Shown: piece after piece, positions 37,993 through 45,602 of the stretch
Numbering within the stretch: position 1 is the first letter of the stretch
How the letters are laid out: every line of letters starts with the position of its first letter
Source: Candidatus Kapaibacterium sp.
GTDB taxonomy: Bacteria > Bacteroidota > Ignavibacteria > Kapaibacteriales > UBA2268
Direction of reading: 5' to 3'
NCBI GenBank assembly: GCA_023957315.1
Contig: JAMLHE010000004.1
Coordinates: 62,001-126,000 of the forward strand
Length of the DNA stretch: 64,000 bases
Notes under the pieces: generated by a model
What the model was told of the DNA's origin: nothing
The model's input: the letters and a program-made list of their open reading frames with translations, nothing else
The model's database searches: none
Made by a program: the position numbers and the translations under genes

Positions 37993-38108
37993 CACCCTTC
38001 TCCCTCCACAATATTAATTTCTGTAGGTTCTGTAGAAAAATCGGAAATTCCGATTTTTCTATCACTATTTTTCTTAAACAAATTACTCAGTTTACCAACT
38101 TTCCTCAT
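37992..38108 (-). CDS. Possible 38-residue peptide gene coupled to next ORF
   Basis: ATG at 38108 with AAGGTGA upstream; stop TGA at 37994-37992 overlaps the next ATG (TGATG). The peptide starts 'MRKVGKLSNLFKKNSDRK' and ends 'TEINIVEGEG'. The end resembles the C-terminus of the nearby type IIG protein ('IRIVEGEV'), so it could instead be a leftover of such a gene. A 27-bp palindrome lies within it. Coding status is uncertain. Confidence 0.35.
   Translation of the reverse strand: MRKVGKLSNLFKKNSDRKIGISDFSTEPTEINIVEGEG
38034..38060. repeat. Perfect 13-bp inverted repeat
   Basis: AGAAAAATCGGAA, one A, then TTCCGATTTTTCT. Arms are perfect with a one-base centre. It could be a hairpin in the transcript of the downstream minus-strand gene or an operator. 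Confidence 0.7.
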
Positions 38109-38412
38109 CACTTAAATCACCTTCATATTTATCAATTGAATTTGTTATCATGCAAATATAAATGTTTCAATTTTATAGTTTTCAACAAAAAGAGATTTTT
38201 TGAAAAATTTTCCTTTGCTATATACATTCAACTCCTTCGGAGTTGGCGTGGGTTTGTGGGCATCCTTTTGCTATAAATATGTTACCACTTCGTGGTAAAA
38301 ACCTTTATTGGCTCTAAGCGGAGTGGCATGTGGAAAATTCCGCCGTACCATTCATTCAGAGTTGAATCCCCAATCCCCAATCCCCAAACCCCGAACCCCA
38401 AACCCCAAACCC
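38109..38412. repeat. Non-coding stretch with palindromes and CCCCAA tract
   Basis: No gene is seen. It holds CAACTCCTTCGGAGTTG (38229-38245), TTACCACTTCGTGGTAA (38282-38298), which shares the TTACC(N)GGTAA frame of the 37348 repeats, and a heptamer-like tract of CCCCAAT, CCCCAAA and CCCCGAA units (38370-38416) that runs up to the stop of the type IIG gene. Confidence 0.75.
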
Positions 38413-40686
38413 CTAAACTTCCCCCTCCACAATCCTTATCTCTTCTTCGCTTAATTCGTAGAGCTGATAGACGAGTTGGTCTATTGTGCGGTCGGTGTGG
38501 TTGATTATGGCTTTGATTTCCTGTGCAAGGGAAGTCATTCGGGTTAGGCGTTCCGACCAGTCTTCTTTGTGAACGCCTTTGAGCTCGATTTTTAGCTTGC
38601 GGAGTTCGGCGGTGAAGTCTGCCCAACTGAGTTCGTACCAATTTTGCAGTTTGGTGCTTAGTTTTTCGATGCTGAAATCTGCTTTCAGTAGGTCAAGAAA
38701 CTTATTCTTTACATCCTGCAACTCTTTATTTTTCTCAAGCATAATATCGGCAAGCTCTATGAATGGGACTTGTGCTTCTTTTGAAATTTGAACTAATGGT
38801 ATATTTCTAACATCGTTAACAAGAATTTTAGGGAATAAACCTTTATTTGCTTTAGGTGCAATTTTATTATGAAGCCATCCAGTTAATTTAGAATTTAAAA
38901 TTAGCAAAGTATATTTTAAATCCAAAATATCAGATTCATCAATAATATTAATGCATGAAGGTGTATTGTAATATTCTTCTTCTGTATAGCCACAATAAAG
39001 TGTATCATCTGTTATCTCTCTTACTAATATTCTTTTAGAAGTAAAGAATTTTTTATCCCGTGGAGCAGCTAACCAACTTCCATAACTAATCCAAAGCTGT
39101 TCATTCCATACAATTTTATACCTATTTACATCGCCACCTTTTAGTTCTTTTTTGTAGGTTTCATCTTTCTTAAAATCTGCATGCCAAATTCTATTTTTAA
39201 TGGTATATTCGTCATGACCTCTATATTTATCATAAGGAATTAAACCTTGAGATACTACATGATATTCTTTTAAAGATTTATTTTTCATTAACTTTTTGAT
39301 AATATTTTGAGCTTCGATTGATTGAGAAAACAAACTCAGAATATTTTCCGATTCTTTTAATAATTCATTTTTATCATAAACAGAAAAATCAAAAAATTCC
39401 TTGTTCATTACTTTTGTAAATTTTGTAGAATAATTACTTTTCGTTTTTTGAAAAGAAAATATACAAGTTCTAACAGAGGCATCACTAAAAGTATTATCAT
39501 TTGAAAGATCAACAATTTGATTTACTTGTACATCATTAAGCAATTCTTCTCTATATTTTTTCCCAAAAATTGTAGATAAAAAAGTATTTGGAAAAATATA
39601 TGCAAGCATTGAATCATTTTTCAATAACTTTTTATAGAGTGATATGAAATAAATATAAATCTCATAATCTGGGACTAAATTATCAAATTGTGATAAATAT
39701 TTTTTCTCCTCATCATTGAAATTTACTCCATACGGTGGATTGCCAATAACGACATCGAAGCCGCCGGAATATTCTAATTTTTCATTTGTTGGAGTATCGG
39801 CTTGTGCATTATCGCTATTTTTCAGTAAATACAAACGGTCAACTTCATCAATTATAGAATTACACACACCCTCAAAACTGTTCATCACTTCTAAATTGTT
39901 GAATCTTATAACTTTAATGCCATAATGATTTAATATTTCGGAACGGACAGTGTCGTATTCAAGGCCTTCATCACTAAAATGCGAATCGCCGTCAATTTCG
40001 ATTGCCAATTTCACCTCGGCAATATAAAAATCAACGATATAATTGTCAATTGTTCTCTGCCTTAAAACTCTGAATTTGAAATCATGCAGAAAGTGATACC
40101 AAAGCTTTTTCTCGGGCGCGGTCATATTTTTCCTCAACTCTTTCGCCCTATCAATGAGTTTCGGATTATACGGCAAATAATATTGCGAATAAAGCAGCCC
40201 TCTTTTGATAATCCAATCTTTCATATGTGCAAAAGAATCCCCCTTTAATTCCCCCTTGGGAAGGGGGATTTCGCCCATATCTTGATTTAATTTCCCCTTG
40301 GAAAGGGGGATTTCGCCCATTTCTTCATCAAATTCGTCCATATTTTGATTTAATTCCCCCTTGGGAAGGGGGATTTCGCCCATTTCTTCATCAAATTCGT
40401 CCATATTTTGATTTAATTCCCCCTTGGAAAGGGGGATTTTGCCAAACTCTTCATCAAATTCGTCCATATTTTGATTTAATTCCCCCTTTTTAAGGGGGTT
40501 AGGGGGATATGACTTTTCATTCATTTTGGGATATGTATTCTTAACTTTAAACACCTGCGGAAACTCCTTCGCCCAATCAAAGGCTTTCTCGCCTGCTACA
40601 TCGGGGTCGTCTATCAGTGAGTTGCCACATTTTATATTGCTTGTGAGCGTGTTTAGTTTTCTGCCTTTTGTGCAGTCCGCAGCCAT
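38413..40686 (-). CDS. Type IIG restriction-modification enzyme, C-terminal part with in-frame DUF559 insert
   Basis: 757 codons open in the frame after the frameshift. The first residues ('KGRKLNTLTSNIKCGNSLI') continue the methyltransferase domain of the gene at 40653-42206. The catalytic 'GGFDVVIGNPPYG' (NPPY, residues 316-319) modifies adenine in DNA. It is followed by a target recognition region ('WISYGSWLAAPRDKKFFTS', 'ILNSKLTGWLHNKIAP') and a helical end 'LYELSEEEIRIVEGEV'. Between 'KEFPQVFK' (residue 47) and 'GGFDVV' (308) lies a foreign insert, described separately. In related enzymes these two blocks adjoin. The annotated ATG at 40686 is only the first Met after the shift, not a true start. 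With the frame restored, this and the upstream ORF form one Eco57I-like enzyme. Confidence 0.85.
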   Translation of the reverse strand: MAADCTKGRKLNTLTSNIKCGNSLIDDPDVAGEKAFDWAKEFPQVFKVKNTYPKMNEKSYPPNPLKKGELNQNMDEFDEEFGKIPLSKGELNQNMDEFDEEMGEIPLPKGELNQNMDEFDEEMGEIPLSKGKLNQDMGEIPLPKGELKGDSFAHMKDWIIKRGLLYSQYYLPYNPKLIDRAKELRKNMTAPEKKLWYHFLHDFKFRVLRQRTIDNYIVDFYIAEVKLAIEIDGDSHFSDEGLEYDTVRSEILNHYGIKVIRFNNLEVMNSFEGVCNSIIDEVDRLYLLKNSDNAQADTPTNEKLEYSGGFDVVIGNPPYGVNFNDEEKKYLSQFDNLVPDYEIYIYFISLYKKLLKNDSMLAYIFPNTFLSTIFGKKYREELLNDVQVNQIVDLSNDNTFSDASVRTCIFSFQKTKSNYSTKFTKVMNKEFFDFSVYDKNELLKESENILSLFSQSIEAQNIIKKLMKNKSLKEYHVVSQGLIPYDKYRGHDEYTIKNRIWHADFKKDETYKKELKGGDVNRYKIVWNEQLWISYGSWLAAPRDKKFFTSKRILVREITDDTLYCGYTEEEYYNTPSCINIIDESDILDLKYTLLILNSKLTGWLHNKIAPKANKGLFPKILVNDVRNIPLVQISKEAQVPFIELADIMLEKNKELQDVKNKFLDLLKADFSIEKLSTKLQNWYELSWADFTAELRKLKIELKGVHKEDWSERLTRMTSLAQEIKAIINHTDRTIDQLVYQLYELSEEEIRIVEGEV
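39766..40545 (-). mobile_element. In-frame DUF559 nuclease element inside methyltransferase gene
   Basis: About 260 codons inserted without frame change between the conserved 'FPQVFK' and 'GGFDVV' blocks. In coding order it has 'PPNPLKKGEL', then five repeat units with 'LNQNMDEFDEEMGEIPL', then a complete DUF559 domain (residues about 171-290: 'MTAPEKKLWYHFLHDFKFR', 'NYIVDFYIAEVKLAIEIDGD', 'GIKVIRFNNLEVM'). DUF559 is related to the very short patch repair (Vsr) nuclease fold; the D...ExD residues are present. The borders are inferred from comparison of family blocks, so they are good to perhaps 20 bp. There is no transposase, and I do not see a target duplication. The insert is read through as part of the host protein. 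Confidence 0.75.
40236..40509. repeat. Five palindromic units TTCCCCCTTGGGAAGGGGGA at 63-bp spacing
   Basis: Palindromic cores begin at 40249, 40291, 40354, 40417 and 40480. Spacings are 42, 63, 63 and 63 bp, all multiples of three, so the frame of the surrounding gene is kept. Cores are TTCCCCCTTGGGAAGGGGGA with small changes (GGAA, TTTT AA variants). The spacer ATTTCTTCATCAAATTCGTC is nearly identical between units; the 42-bp unit lacks it. Units encode 21 residues each (14 in the short one). Confidence 0.95.
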
Positions 40687-42206
40687 AGGGAAAGTTTTGC
40701 GATTTCGACGGATTCTTCATTTATATCCACACCGAATATATTATTTTCGAGTATGTCGTTGGTAATATCGGCAAAAACTAAGCCACCACCGAATAGCAAA
40801 GCCCGCAGTTCATCAAGCTTTCTGTGCTCTTCGATGAGGAATTCGAGCGCCTGATTCAAAAATGCACCGGAGCCGCAAGCCGGGTCAAGTATTGTGATGG
40901 TAAGCAGCCAGTTGCGATAATTTGTGATTTTTGCGTCGAGTGCAATGATTATGTCCTTATCTTTTTTGGTTCTTTCGATTGCATATTCCTCAGCGACGAT
41001 GCCGAATTCCGCCCGTTTTTCATTACATAATTTTCCGACAGTATTTTCAACGATGTATTTTGTGATGTATTTTGGAGTATAGTAGATGCCGTCTTTTTTG
41101 CGTTTGGATTTCTGGGTTTCGACTTTTTCGCCCTTGATTTCCGCCTGCACGTTTTCAATTTCACCAAGCGAATGCTCGAAAATATGCCCGAGAATATTGA
41201 CGTCAACTTCGGTATCGAAATCGTATTGGGATAGTTTCAGGGTATGACTGTATAGGATTTCATCATCAATAGTGATGTTGTCCAAAATTTCATCTTCAGC
41301 GAAAAGCCCTCCATTATAGGCAAAAACTTCCATGTGCTTATTTTTGAATCCGGTGTTCAGGTAGCCGAAATATTTTTTGAATCTGTCGTAGAGCGGCACG
41401 TATTCATCAAGCACATCACGCAAAGTTTCCCAATGATTTATAATTTCCCTGATGGAATTTGGTGGCAGAAGCAGTCGGTCCTCAGCAAAAAATACGAACA
41501 AAAATCGGTCGAGAAGTTTTTGCGTCTTCTTGAAAAGCAGGAGTTTGTCGAGCTCGGGATTATTCTTAATCAGATTATTATAAATAGCGTTGCGGAATTT
41601 GGAGTAATCGGCATAGAGCTTTTTGGTAATGTCTTCTTCCTGCAACAGGGAAGATTCCTTGATTTTGAGCGGTACATCATTTAGCAGATTATCTTTGCCG
41701 AGGCAGAGCCACAGCAGAGAAAATTGATTACGCGAAAGATTGAACAAATCAAAATCAATGTAATCAACGGCATTTTGGATATAAAAACGTAACTTGCCGA
41801 AATTTGAAGTAATGACATAAATACATTTCGGATGATGATTTTTGTAGCCGAACGCCTGCGATTCGATAGTGTCAAGGTCTGTAGTGGAAAGCGATTTCAG
41901 TTCGATGACGGCAAGGGCTTCATCACCGCGTAAAATAGCACCGTCGGCTTTGCGGCTGTTGGTGATATTTTTATATTCGGAAATTAGGTTGTAATCTGGC
42001 TCGGGCTGTAGAGTATAGCCCAAAATTTTCACGAATAATTCCCGCAGGAAGCCTTCCTGAAATTGTTCTTCTTTTGCAGATTTAATATTTAGCTGAATCA
42101 GCTTATTGCCGAAATATTCCATAAATGCGGAATATTTGACATCAATGAGAGCGGAATCCAACTCATTTAGATATTTTTTCTCAACTGACTTTTGAAATAA
42201 ACTCAT
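40653..42206 (-). CDS. Type IIG restriction-modification enzyme, N-terminal part
   Basis: 517 codons. The N-terminal domain has 'SRKADGAILRGDEALAVIELKS' type PD-(D/E)XK residues (Asp88, Glu102, Lys104) for cleavage. A helical linker follows, then the methyltransferase with 'KDGIYYTPKYITKYIVENTV' and SAM motif I 'DPACGSGAFLNQAL' (about residue 441). It ends with 'LSLWLRTAQKAEN', where the expected reading is 'LSLWLRTAQ-KGRKLN'. That continuation is found in the next frame, so one base is missing in the A run CAAAAGG (plus strand 40664-40670). The result is a truncated protein without NPPY, or a sequencing error. Preceded by a CCCCAAA heptamer tract. Confidence 0.85.
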   Translation of the reverse strand: MSLFQKSVEKKYLNELDSALIDVKYSAFMEYFGNKLIQLNIKSAKEEQFQEGFLRELFVKILGYTLQPEPDYNLISEYKNITNSRKADGAILRGDEALAVIELKSLSTTDLDTIESQAFGYKNHHPKCIYVITSNFGKLRFYIQNAVDYIDFDLFNLSRNQFSLLWLCLGKDNLLNDVPLKIKESSLLQEEDITKKLYADYSKFRNAIYNNLIKNNPELDKLLLFKKTQKLLDRFLFVFFAEDRLLLPPNSIREIINHWETLRDVLDEYVPLYDRFKKYFGYLNTGFKNKHMEVFAYNGGLFAEDEILDNITIDDEILYSHTLKLSQYDFDTEVDVNILGHIFEHSLGEIENVQAEIKGEKVETQKSKRKKDGIYYTPKYITKYIVENTVGKLCNEKRAEFGIVAEEYAIERTKKDKDIIIALDAKITNYRNWLLTITILDPACGSGAFLNQALEFLIEEHRKLDELRALLFGGGLVFADITNDILENNIFGVDINEESVEIAKLSLWLRTAQKAEN

Positions 42207-42237
42207 ATTTAATTCATGAATATTTTTATTATTAATT

Positions 42238-42315
42238 TATTTACCCAAACCCCAAACCCCAAGCCCCAAACCCCAAATCCCAAGCCCCAAGCCCCAAGCC
42301 TCAAACCCCAAACCA
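42238..42315. repeat. CCCCAAA/CCCCAAG heptamer tract
   Basis: About ten 7-bp units of ACCCCAA and GCCCCAA type fill the gap between the type IIG gene and the adenylate kinase gene. The other strand reads GGGGTTTGGGGCTTGGGG and could form G-quadruplexes. A similar tract lies at 38370-38416 on the other side of the restriction locus. Confidence 0.9.
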
Positions 42316-43509
42316 CTAGCGCATGTCTTTTAGTACGATTTCGATTTCGTGGGATAATTTTTTGTTGACTTGGTCGAATGAGCCGGTGCCGTCTATTTTG
42401 ACGCCGCCATGCAGCTTCATGTATTTTGAAATTACGGGGACTGTGCGCGTTTCGTGGTCTTGCAAACGTTGGATGATTTTTTCGTAATTCGAGTCATAGG
42501 GGCGGCTGACGTCGGTTTTGCCACGCTTATTCAATCGGCGAATCAGCTCTAATGTGGGGACTTCGATTTCGATTACTTTGGTGATGGACGATGTGTATTT
42601 CTTGAGCAATCCGTCTAAGATGTAGGATTGAACCAATGTTCTGGGGAATCCTTTGAAAATAAATCCCTTCATTTCTTGCGATTTCGAGATTTTTTCTTCG
42701 ATTAGCTGTACTACAATTTCATCGGGTACTAATTGACCGATTTGGTCGGGATTTAATGTGCCGAGGTCGTATAGCGATTTTATTTGGATACCGTAATCGG
42801 TCTGCTTTTCGACTTCGTTTTCCAACATTTCTCCGGCTGAAAGGTATTCGAGCCCGAACTTTTCGGCTAATGCTCTGCCTTGGGCGCTACGTCCCGAACC
42901 CGGATAACCGAATAGTACGACATTGAGCAAGCTCTTGCTGAGTTCTTCTTTGACGATTTCGGTGATTTGGTCTTTGACGCCTTTGATGTCCAAAAGCCCG
43001 TTGACTTCTTTGTAATTGCCTCGGTCTTTGAAAAATTTGAGCACGGGCAGCGTTTTTTGGTTGTATTCTTGCAATCGTGTTCGGATGACGCTTTCGTTGT
43101 CGTCGGAGCGGCTCGAAGATTTCCCTCTGCCGAGAAGCCTTTTGACGGATTCTTCTTCTGGCACATCAATGCTGATTAGGCAATTTAGTGAGGTGTTGAG
43201 CTTGAGCATCAATCCTTCGAGTATGTAGGCTTGGACGTAGGTACGCGGGAAACCGTCGAAAAGAAAGCCGTTGAATGAGGTGTTTTCGGTGATTGTCTTT
43301 TCGATTATCTGTACGATGATTTCGTCGGAAACCAGCCCACCGGACGCTATGACGCTCTTAACTTCTTTGCCGATTGGCGTATCGAGCGAGATTTCGTTGC
43401 GGAGCAAATCGCCTGTCGAAATGTAAAATAGATTGTATTTCTTTATCAAATACTCTGACTGTGTCCCTTTCCCTGCACCCGGAGGTCCGAATAAAGCTAT
43501 GTTCAGCAT
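42316..43509 (-). CDS. adk: Tandem adenylate kinase, second domain degenerate
   Basis: 397 residues, two adenylate kinase domains in one chain. Domain 1 (residues 1-190) has the P-loop 'GPPGAGKGTQ' (Lys14), 'STGDLLRNEI', 'DGFPRT' and a short LID with 'RSDDNESVIRTRLQEY'. Domain 2 (195-397) keeps the fold but its P-loop reads 'GYPGSGRSAQG' with Arg207 in place of the catalytic Lys, and 'FKGFPRT' in place of DGFPRT. Domain 1 should convert AMP + ATP to 2 ADP; domain 2 is probably inactive or binds a nucleotide only. A single-domain adk is the common form. Confidence 0.88.
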   Translation of the reverse strand: MLNIALFGPPGAGKGTQSEYLIKKYNLFYISTGDLLRNEISLDTPIGKEVKSVIASGGLVSDEIIVQIIEKTITENTSFNGFLFDGFPRTYVQAYILEGLMLKLNTSLNCLISIDVPEEESVKRLLGRGKSSSRSDDNESVIRTRLQEYNQKTLPVLKFFKDRGNYKEVNGLLDIKGVKDQITEIVKEELSKSLLNVVLFGYPGSGRSAQGRALAEKFGLEYLSAGEMLENEVEKQTDYGIQIKSLYDLGTLNPDQIGQLVPDEIVVQLIEEKISKSQEMKGFIFKGFPRTLVQSYILDGLLKKYTSSITKVIEIEVPTLELIRRLNKRGKTDVSRPYDSNYEKIIQRLQDHETRTVPVISKYMKLHGGVKIDGTGSFDQVNKKLSHEIEIVLKDMR

Positions 43510-43596
43510 TTTTATAATCTTCGTAAATTTTCAAAAGGATAATAACGTAAAACTAATGAAATACTTGGTAAATGAGAAAATATTAACGCTTTATGA

Positions 43597-44010
43597 CTAT
43601 ATCTTCATAGTTAAAGTTAGAATATTCCGACTGTGCGAGCGGCGATAGGTAATCGAATCGCAAAGTTTCTTCACTATGAATATGCCTAATCCGCCGACGG
43701 TTCGCTCCTCCAATGGTGCTTCGACGTTGGGTGATTCTCTGTCAAGCGGATTAAAATCGATTCCGCTATCGCAAATGGTAATCGTGATTTTGTCGGTCTC
43801 GGATTTGATATTTATATCTATTTCGCCGCTTTCGTGCTTGGGGTAGCCGTAGTTTATGATGTTTGTGACAAGTTCGTCAAGGCATAAAGACAGATTGTAT
43901 GCGACTTTGGGAGCTAATTCGGCTTGCTCGGTAAAAGTTTCCAATTCCGAAGCTAAGGTACGGAGTTCGGAAATTTCGTTTCTCAATTTTATGTCTATGT
44001 TCAATTTCAT
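43597..44010 (-). CDS. RsbW-like anti-sigma/serine kinase ATPase
   Basis: 137 residues. GHKL ATPase of the HATPase_c_2 type: N-box 'SLCLDELVTNIINYGYP', G1 'ITICDSGIDFNPLD', G2 'TVGGLGIFIVKKLCDSITY'. Proteins of this kind bind a sigma factor or phosphorylate an STAS partner. The divergent gene at 44098 encodes such an STAS protein, 87 bp away. No sigma factor or PP2C phosphatase is close by. Confidence 0.88.
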   Translation of the reverse strand: MKLNIDIKLRNEISELRTLASELETFTEQAELAPKVAYNLSLCLDELVTNIINYGYPKHESGEIDINIKSETDKITITICDSGIDFNPLDRESPNVEAPLEERTVGGLGIFIVKKLCDSITYRRSHSRNILTLTMKI

Positions 44011-44097
44011 ATATCTTTGCTTTGTTTGTCTTGCCGAAATAATCTAAATTTGCTTTTGAAATAATACAAATTTAAAAATAACAAATTGGAGTCAGAA

Positions 44098-44433
44098 ATG
44101 AATATTGTTTTTTCTAATGAAAATGAAATTGAGGTCGCAAAGTTATCAGGAAGAATTGACACGACAAATTCTGACGAGGTTCAGAATGAATTGCTCGGCA
44201 AAATCACTTCGGGAACAACAAAATTAGCGATTGATTTTTCGGAAGTGACTTATATAAGCAGCGCCGGATTGAGAGCTATTCTTTCGTCAGTCAAGGAAAT
44301 CACGAAGAGAGAAGGCAAACTTGCAATTTTTTCGATGCAAGACAATATCAAGGATGTTTTCGATATGTCGGGCTTTTCGGCAATCATGAATATCCTTCCC
44401 GATTATGATGCAACCGTAAAATTCATGAAGTAA
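44098..44433 (+). CDS. STAS domain anti-sigma factor antagonist
   Basis: 111 residues from the ATG at 44098 (GGAG at 44088; a TTG at 44086 would include the ribosome site). 'VAKLSGRIDTTNSDEVQNEL', 'LAIDFSEVTYISSAGLRAIL' with the conserved Ser of the phosphorylation site in 'YISSAGLR', typical of SpoIIAA/RsbV. Partner-switch component opposite the RsbW-like kinase. 11 bp before the hexapeptide protein gene. Confidence 0.9.
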   Translation: MNIVFSNENEIEVAKLSGRIDTTNSDEVQNELLGKITSGTTKLAIDFSEVTYISSAGLRAILSSVKEITKREGKLAIFSMQDNIKDVFDMSGFSAIMNILPDYDATVKFMK

Positions 44434-44444
44434 ACGAGTATAAA

Positions 44445-45059
44445 ATGAGTAATATTTATGAATTTGACGGCTACATTCCGGTGATTGACGAATCTGCTTT
44501 TGTGCATCCGCAGGCGAATGTTACGGGGAATGTAATCATCGGGAAAAATGTTTATATCGGTCCAGGTGCTTCAGTGCGTGGTGATTGGGGGCAAATTATC
44601 ATCGAAGACGATTGCAATGTACAGGAAAATTGCGTTATTCACATGTTCCCGGGAGTTACTGTAGTTTTAGAAAGCAAGGCTCATATTGGTCATGGAGCTA
44701 TCATCCACGGGGCTCGCATTTGCCGGAATTCGCTGATTGGGATGAATGCTGTCGTGATGGACGGTGCTGTCGTCGGAGCAGAATCTATCGTTGGAGCCTT
44801 ATGCTTTGTACCCGCTGATATGATTATTCCTGAACGTAAAATCGTTGTGGGCAATCCGGCAAAAATCGTGAAAGATATTGTGCCTGAAATGGTGGATTGG
44901 AAAACAGAAGGCACAGAGCTTTACGTTGGACTGCCACAAGATTGTAGAGATTCACTTCGCCCTTGCGAGCCGCTTCGGCAAGTTCCGGCGAATCGTCCGC
45001 CGATGAAATCGGATTATAAAACTTGGAAGGAATATATTGCTTCAAAAAGTAAAATTTGA
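44445..45059 (+). CDS. Gamma-carbonic anhydrase-like hexapeptide protein (PaaY/CaiE group)
   Basis: 204 residues. Left-handed beta-helix repeats ('NVTGNVIIGKNVYIGPGASV', 'IIIEDDCNVQENCVIH', 'AHIGHGAIIHGARICRNSLI') with the metal-binding His residues of gamma-carbonic anhydrases. The long tail 'LPQDCRDSLRPCEPLRQV' is as in PaaY/CaiE, which hydrolyse or assist CoA thioesters. Whether it is a carbonic anhydrase or a thioesterase is open. Same strand as the STAS gene. Confidence 0.85.
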   Translation: MSNIYEFDGYIPVIDESAFVHPQANVTGNVIIGKNVYIGPGASVRGDWGQIIIEDDCNVQENCVIHMFPGVTVVLESKAHIGHGAIIHGARICRNSLIGMNAVVMDGAVVGAESIVGALCFVPADMIIPERKIVVGNPAKIVKDIVPEMVDWKTEGTELYVGLPQDCRDSLRPCEPLRQVPANRPPMKSDYKTWKEYIASKSKI

Positions 45060-45080
45060 AAAATGTGGAATTTTTGGTAA

Positions 45081-45602
45081 TTAAATTCTAAATATCATGG
45101 CGCCTGATTTCAAACTTGAAGTGAACATATCTAAGACTTTGCCTTGCTCAATCGGACTGAAATGATGCAAAACATTCGAACAAATTATAACATCAAATTC
45201 TGTACCGACACTTTTATATGTCAGCAAATCATGTCGTTTGTACTGAACTTTTTGGCGAATTGAATCCTTAACTTGGTAGTAAACATTATCTTCCTCGAAA
45301 TATCTGCTAATCAGGTCATTTGGCATATTCGTCAAATTATTTTTCGGGTAAATTCCTATCTCGGCATTCGATTTGAAAGTTCGCAATTCGTCAATATCAG
45401 TGGCAATAATTATGACTTTGTCTGTATATGCTTGCATTCCGATTGATTCTGCCAATAAAATCGCCATCATGTATGTACTGTGACACATTCCGCATCCGGC
45501 ATCCCAAATCCTGATTTCAATTTGATTATTTATCAGACTTTTGACATGAGAAACAAGCTCGGAGATGAGTTCTACATTTTTGTAAAATTGCGAGAATGAC
45601 AT
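45081..45602 (-). CDS. Short CheR-like methyltransferase
   Basis: 173 residues. 'IRIWDAGCGMCHSTYMMAIL' corresponds to motif I of CheR; 'IIIATDIDELRTFKSNAEIG' and 'FDVIICSNVLHHFSPIEQGK' follow the CheR order. The N-terminal helical domain of CheR (about 80 residues) and the final beta-strand segment are missing. It starts right at the stop codon of the preceding cobalamin-binding-like gene (45603), so they form an operon. Substrate unknown. Confidence 0.75.
   Translation of the reverse strand: MSFSQFYKNVELISELVSHVKSLINNQIEIRIWDAGCGMCHSTYMMAILLAESIGMQAYTDKVIIIATDIDELRTFKSNAEIGIYPKNNLTNMPNDLISRYFEEDNVYYQVKDSIRQKVQYKRHDLLTYKSVGTEFDVIICSNVLHHFSPIEQGKVLDMFTSSLKSGAMIFRI

Noticed and set aside
40227..40493. 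88-codon plus-strand frame over the 63-bp repeats
   Set aside because: It is only the complementary reading of the palindromic repeats ('PPWEGGFRP' units), opposite to the restriction gene.
40236..40509. CRISPR array
   Set aside because: Spacers between the palindromes are almost identical to each other, the units are in frame and translated, and no cas genes are present.
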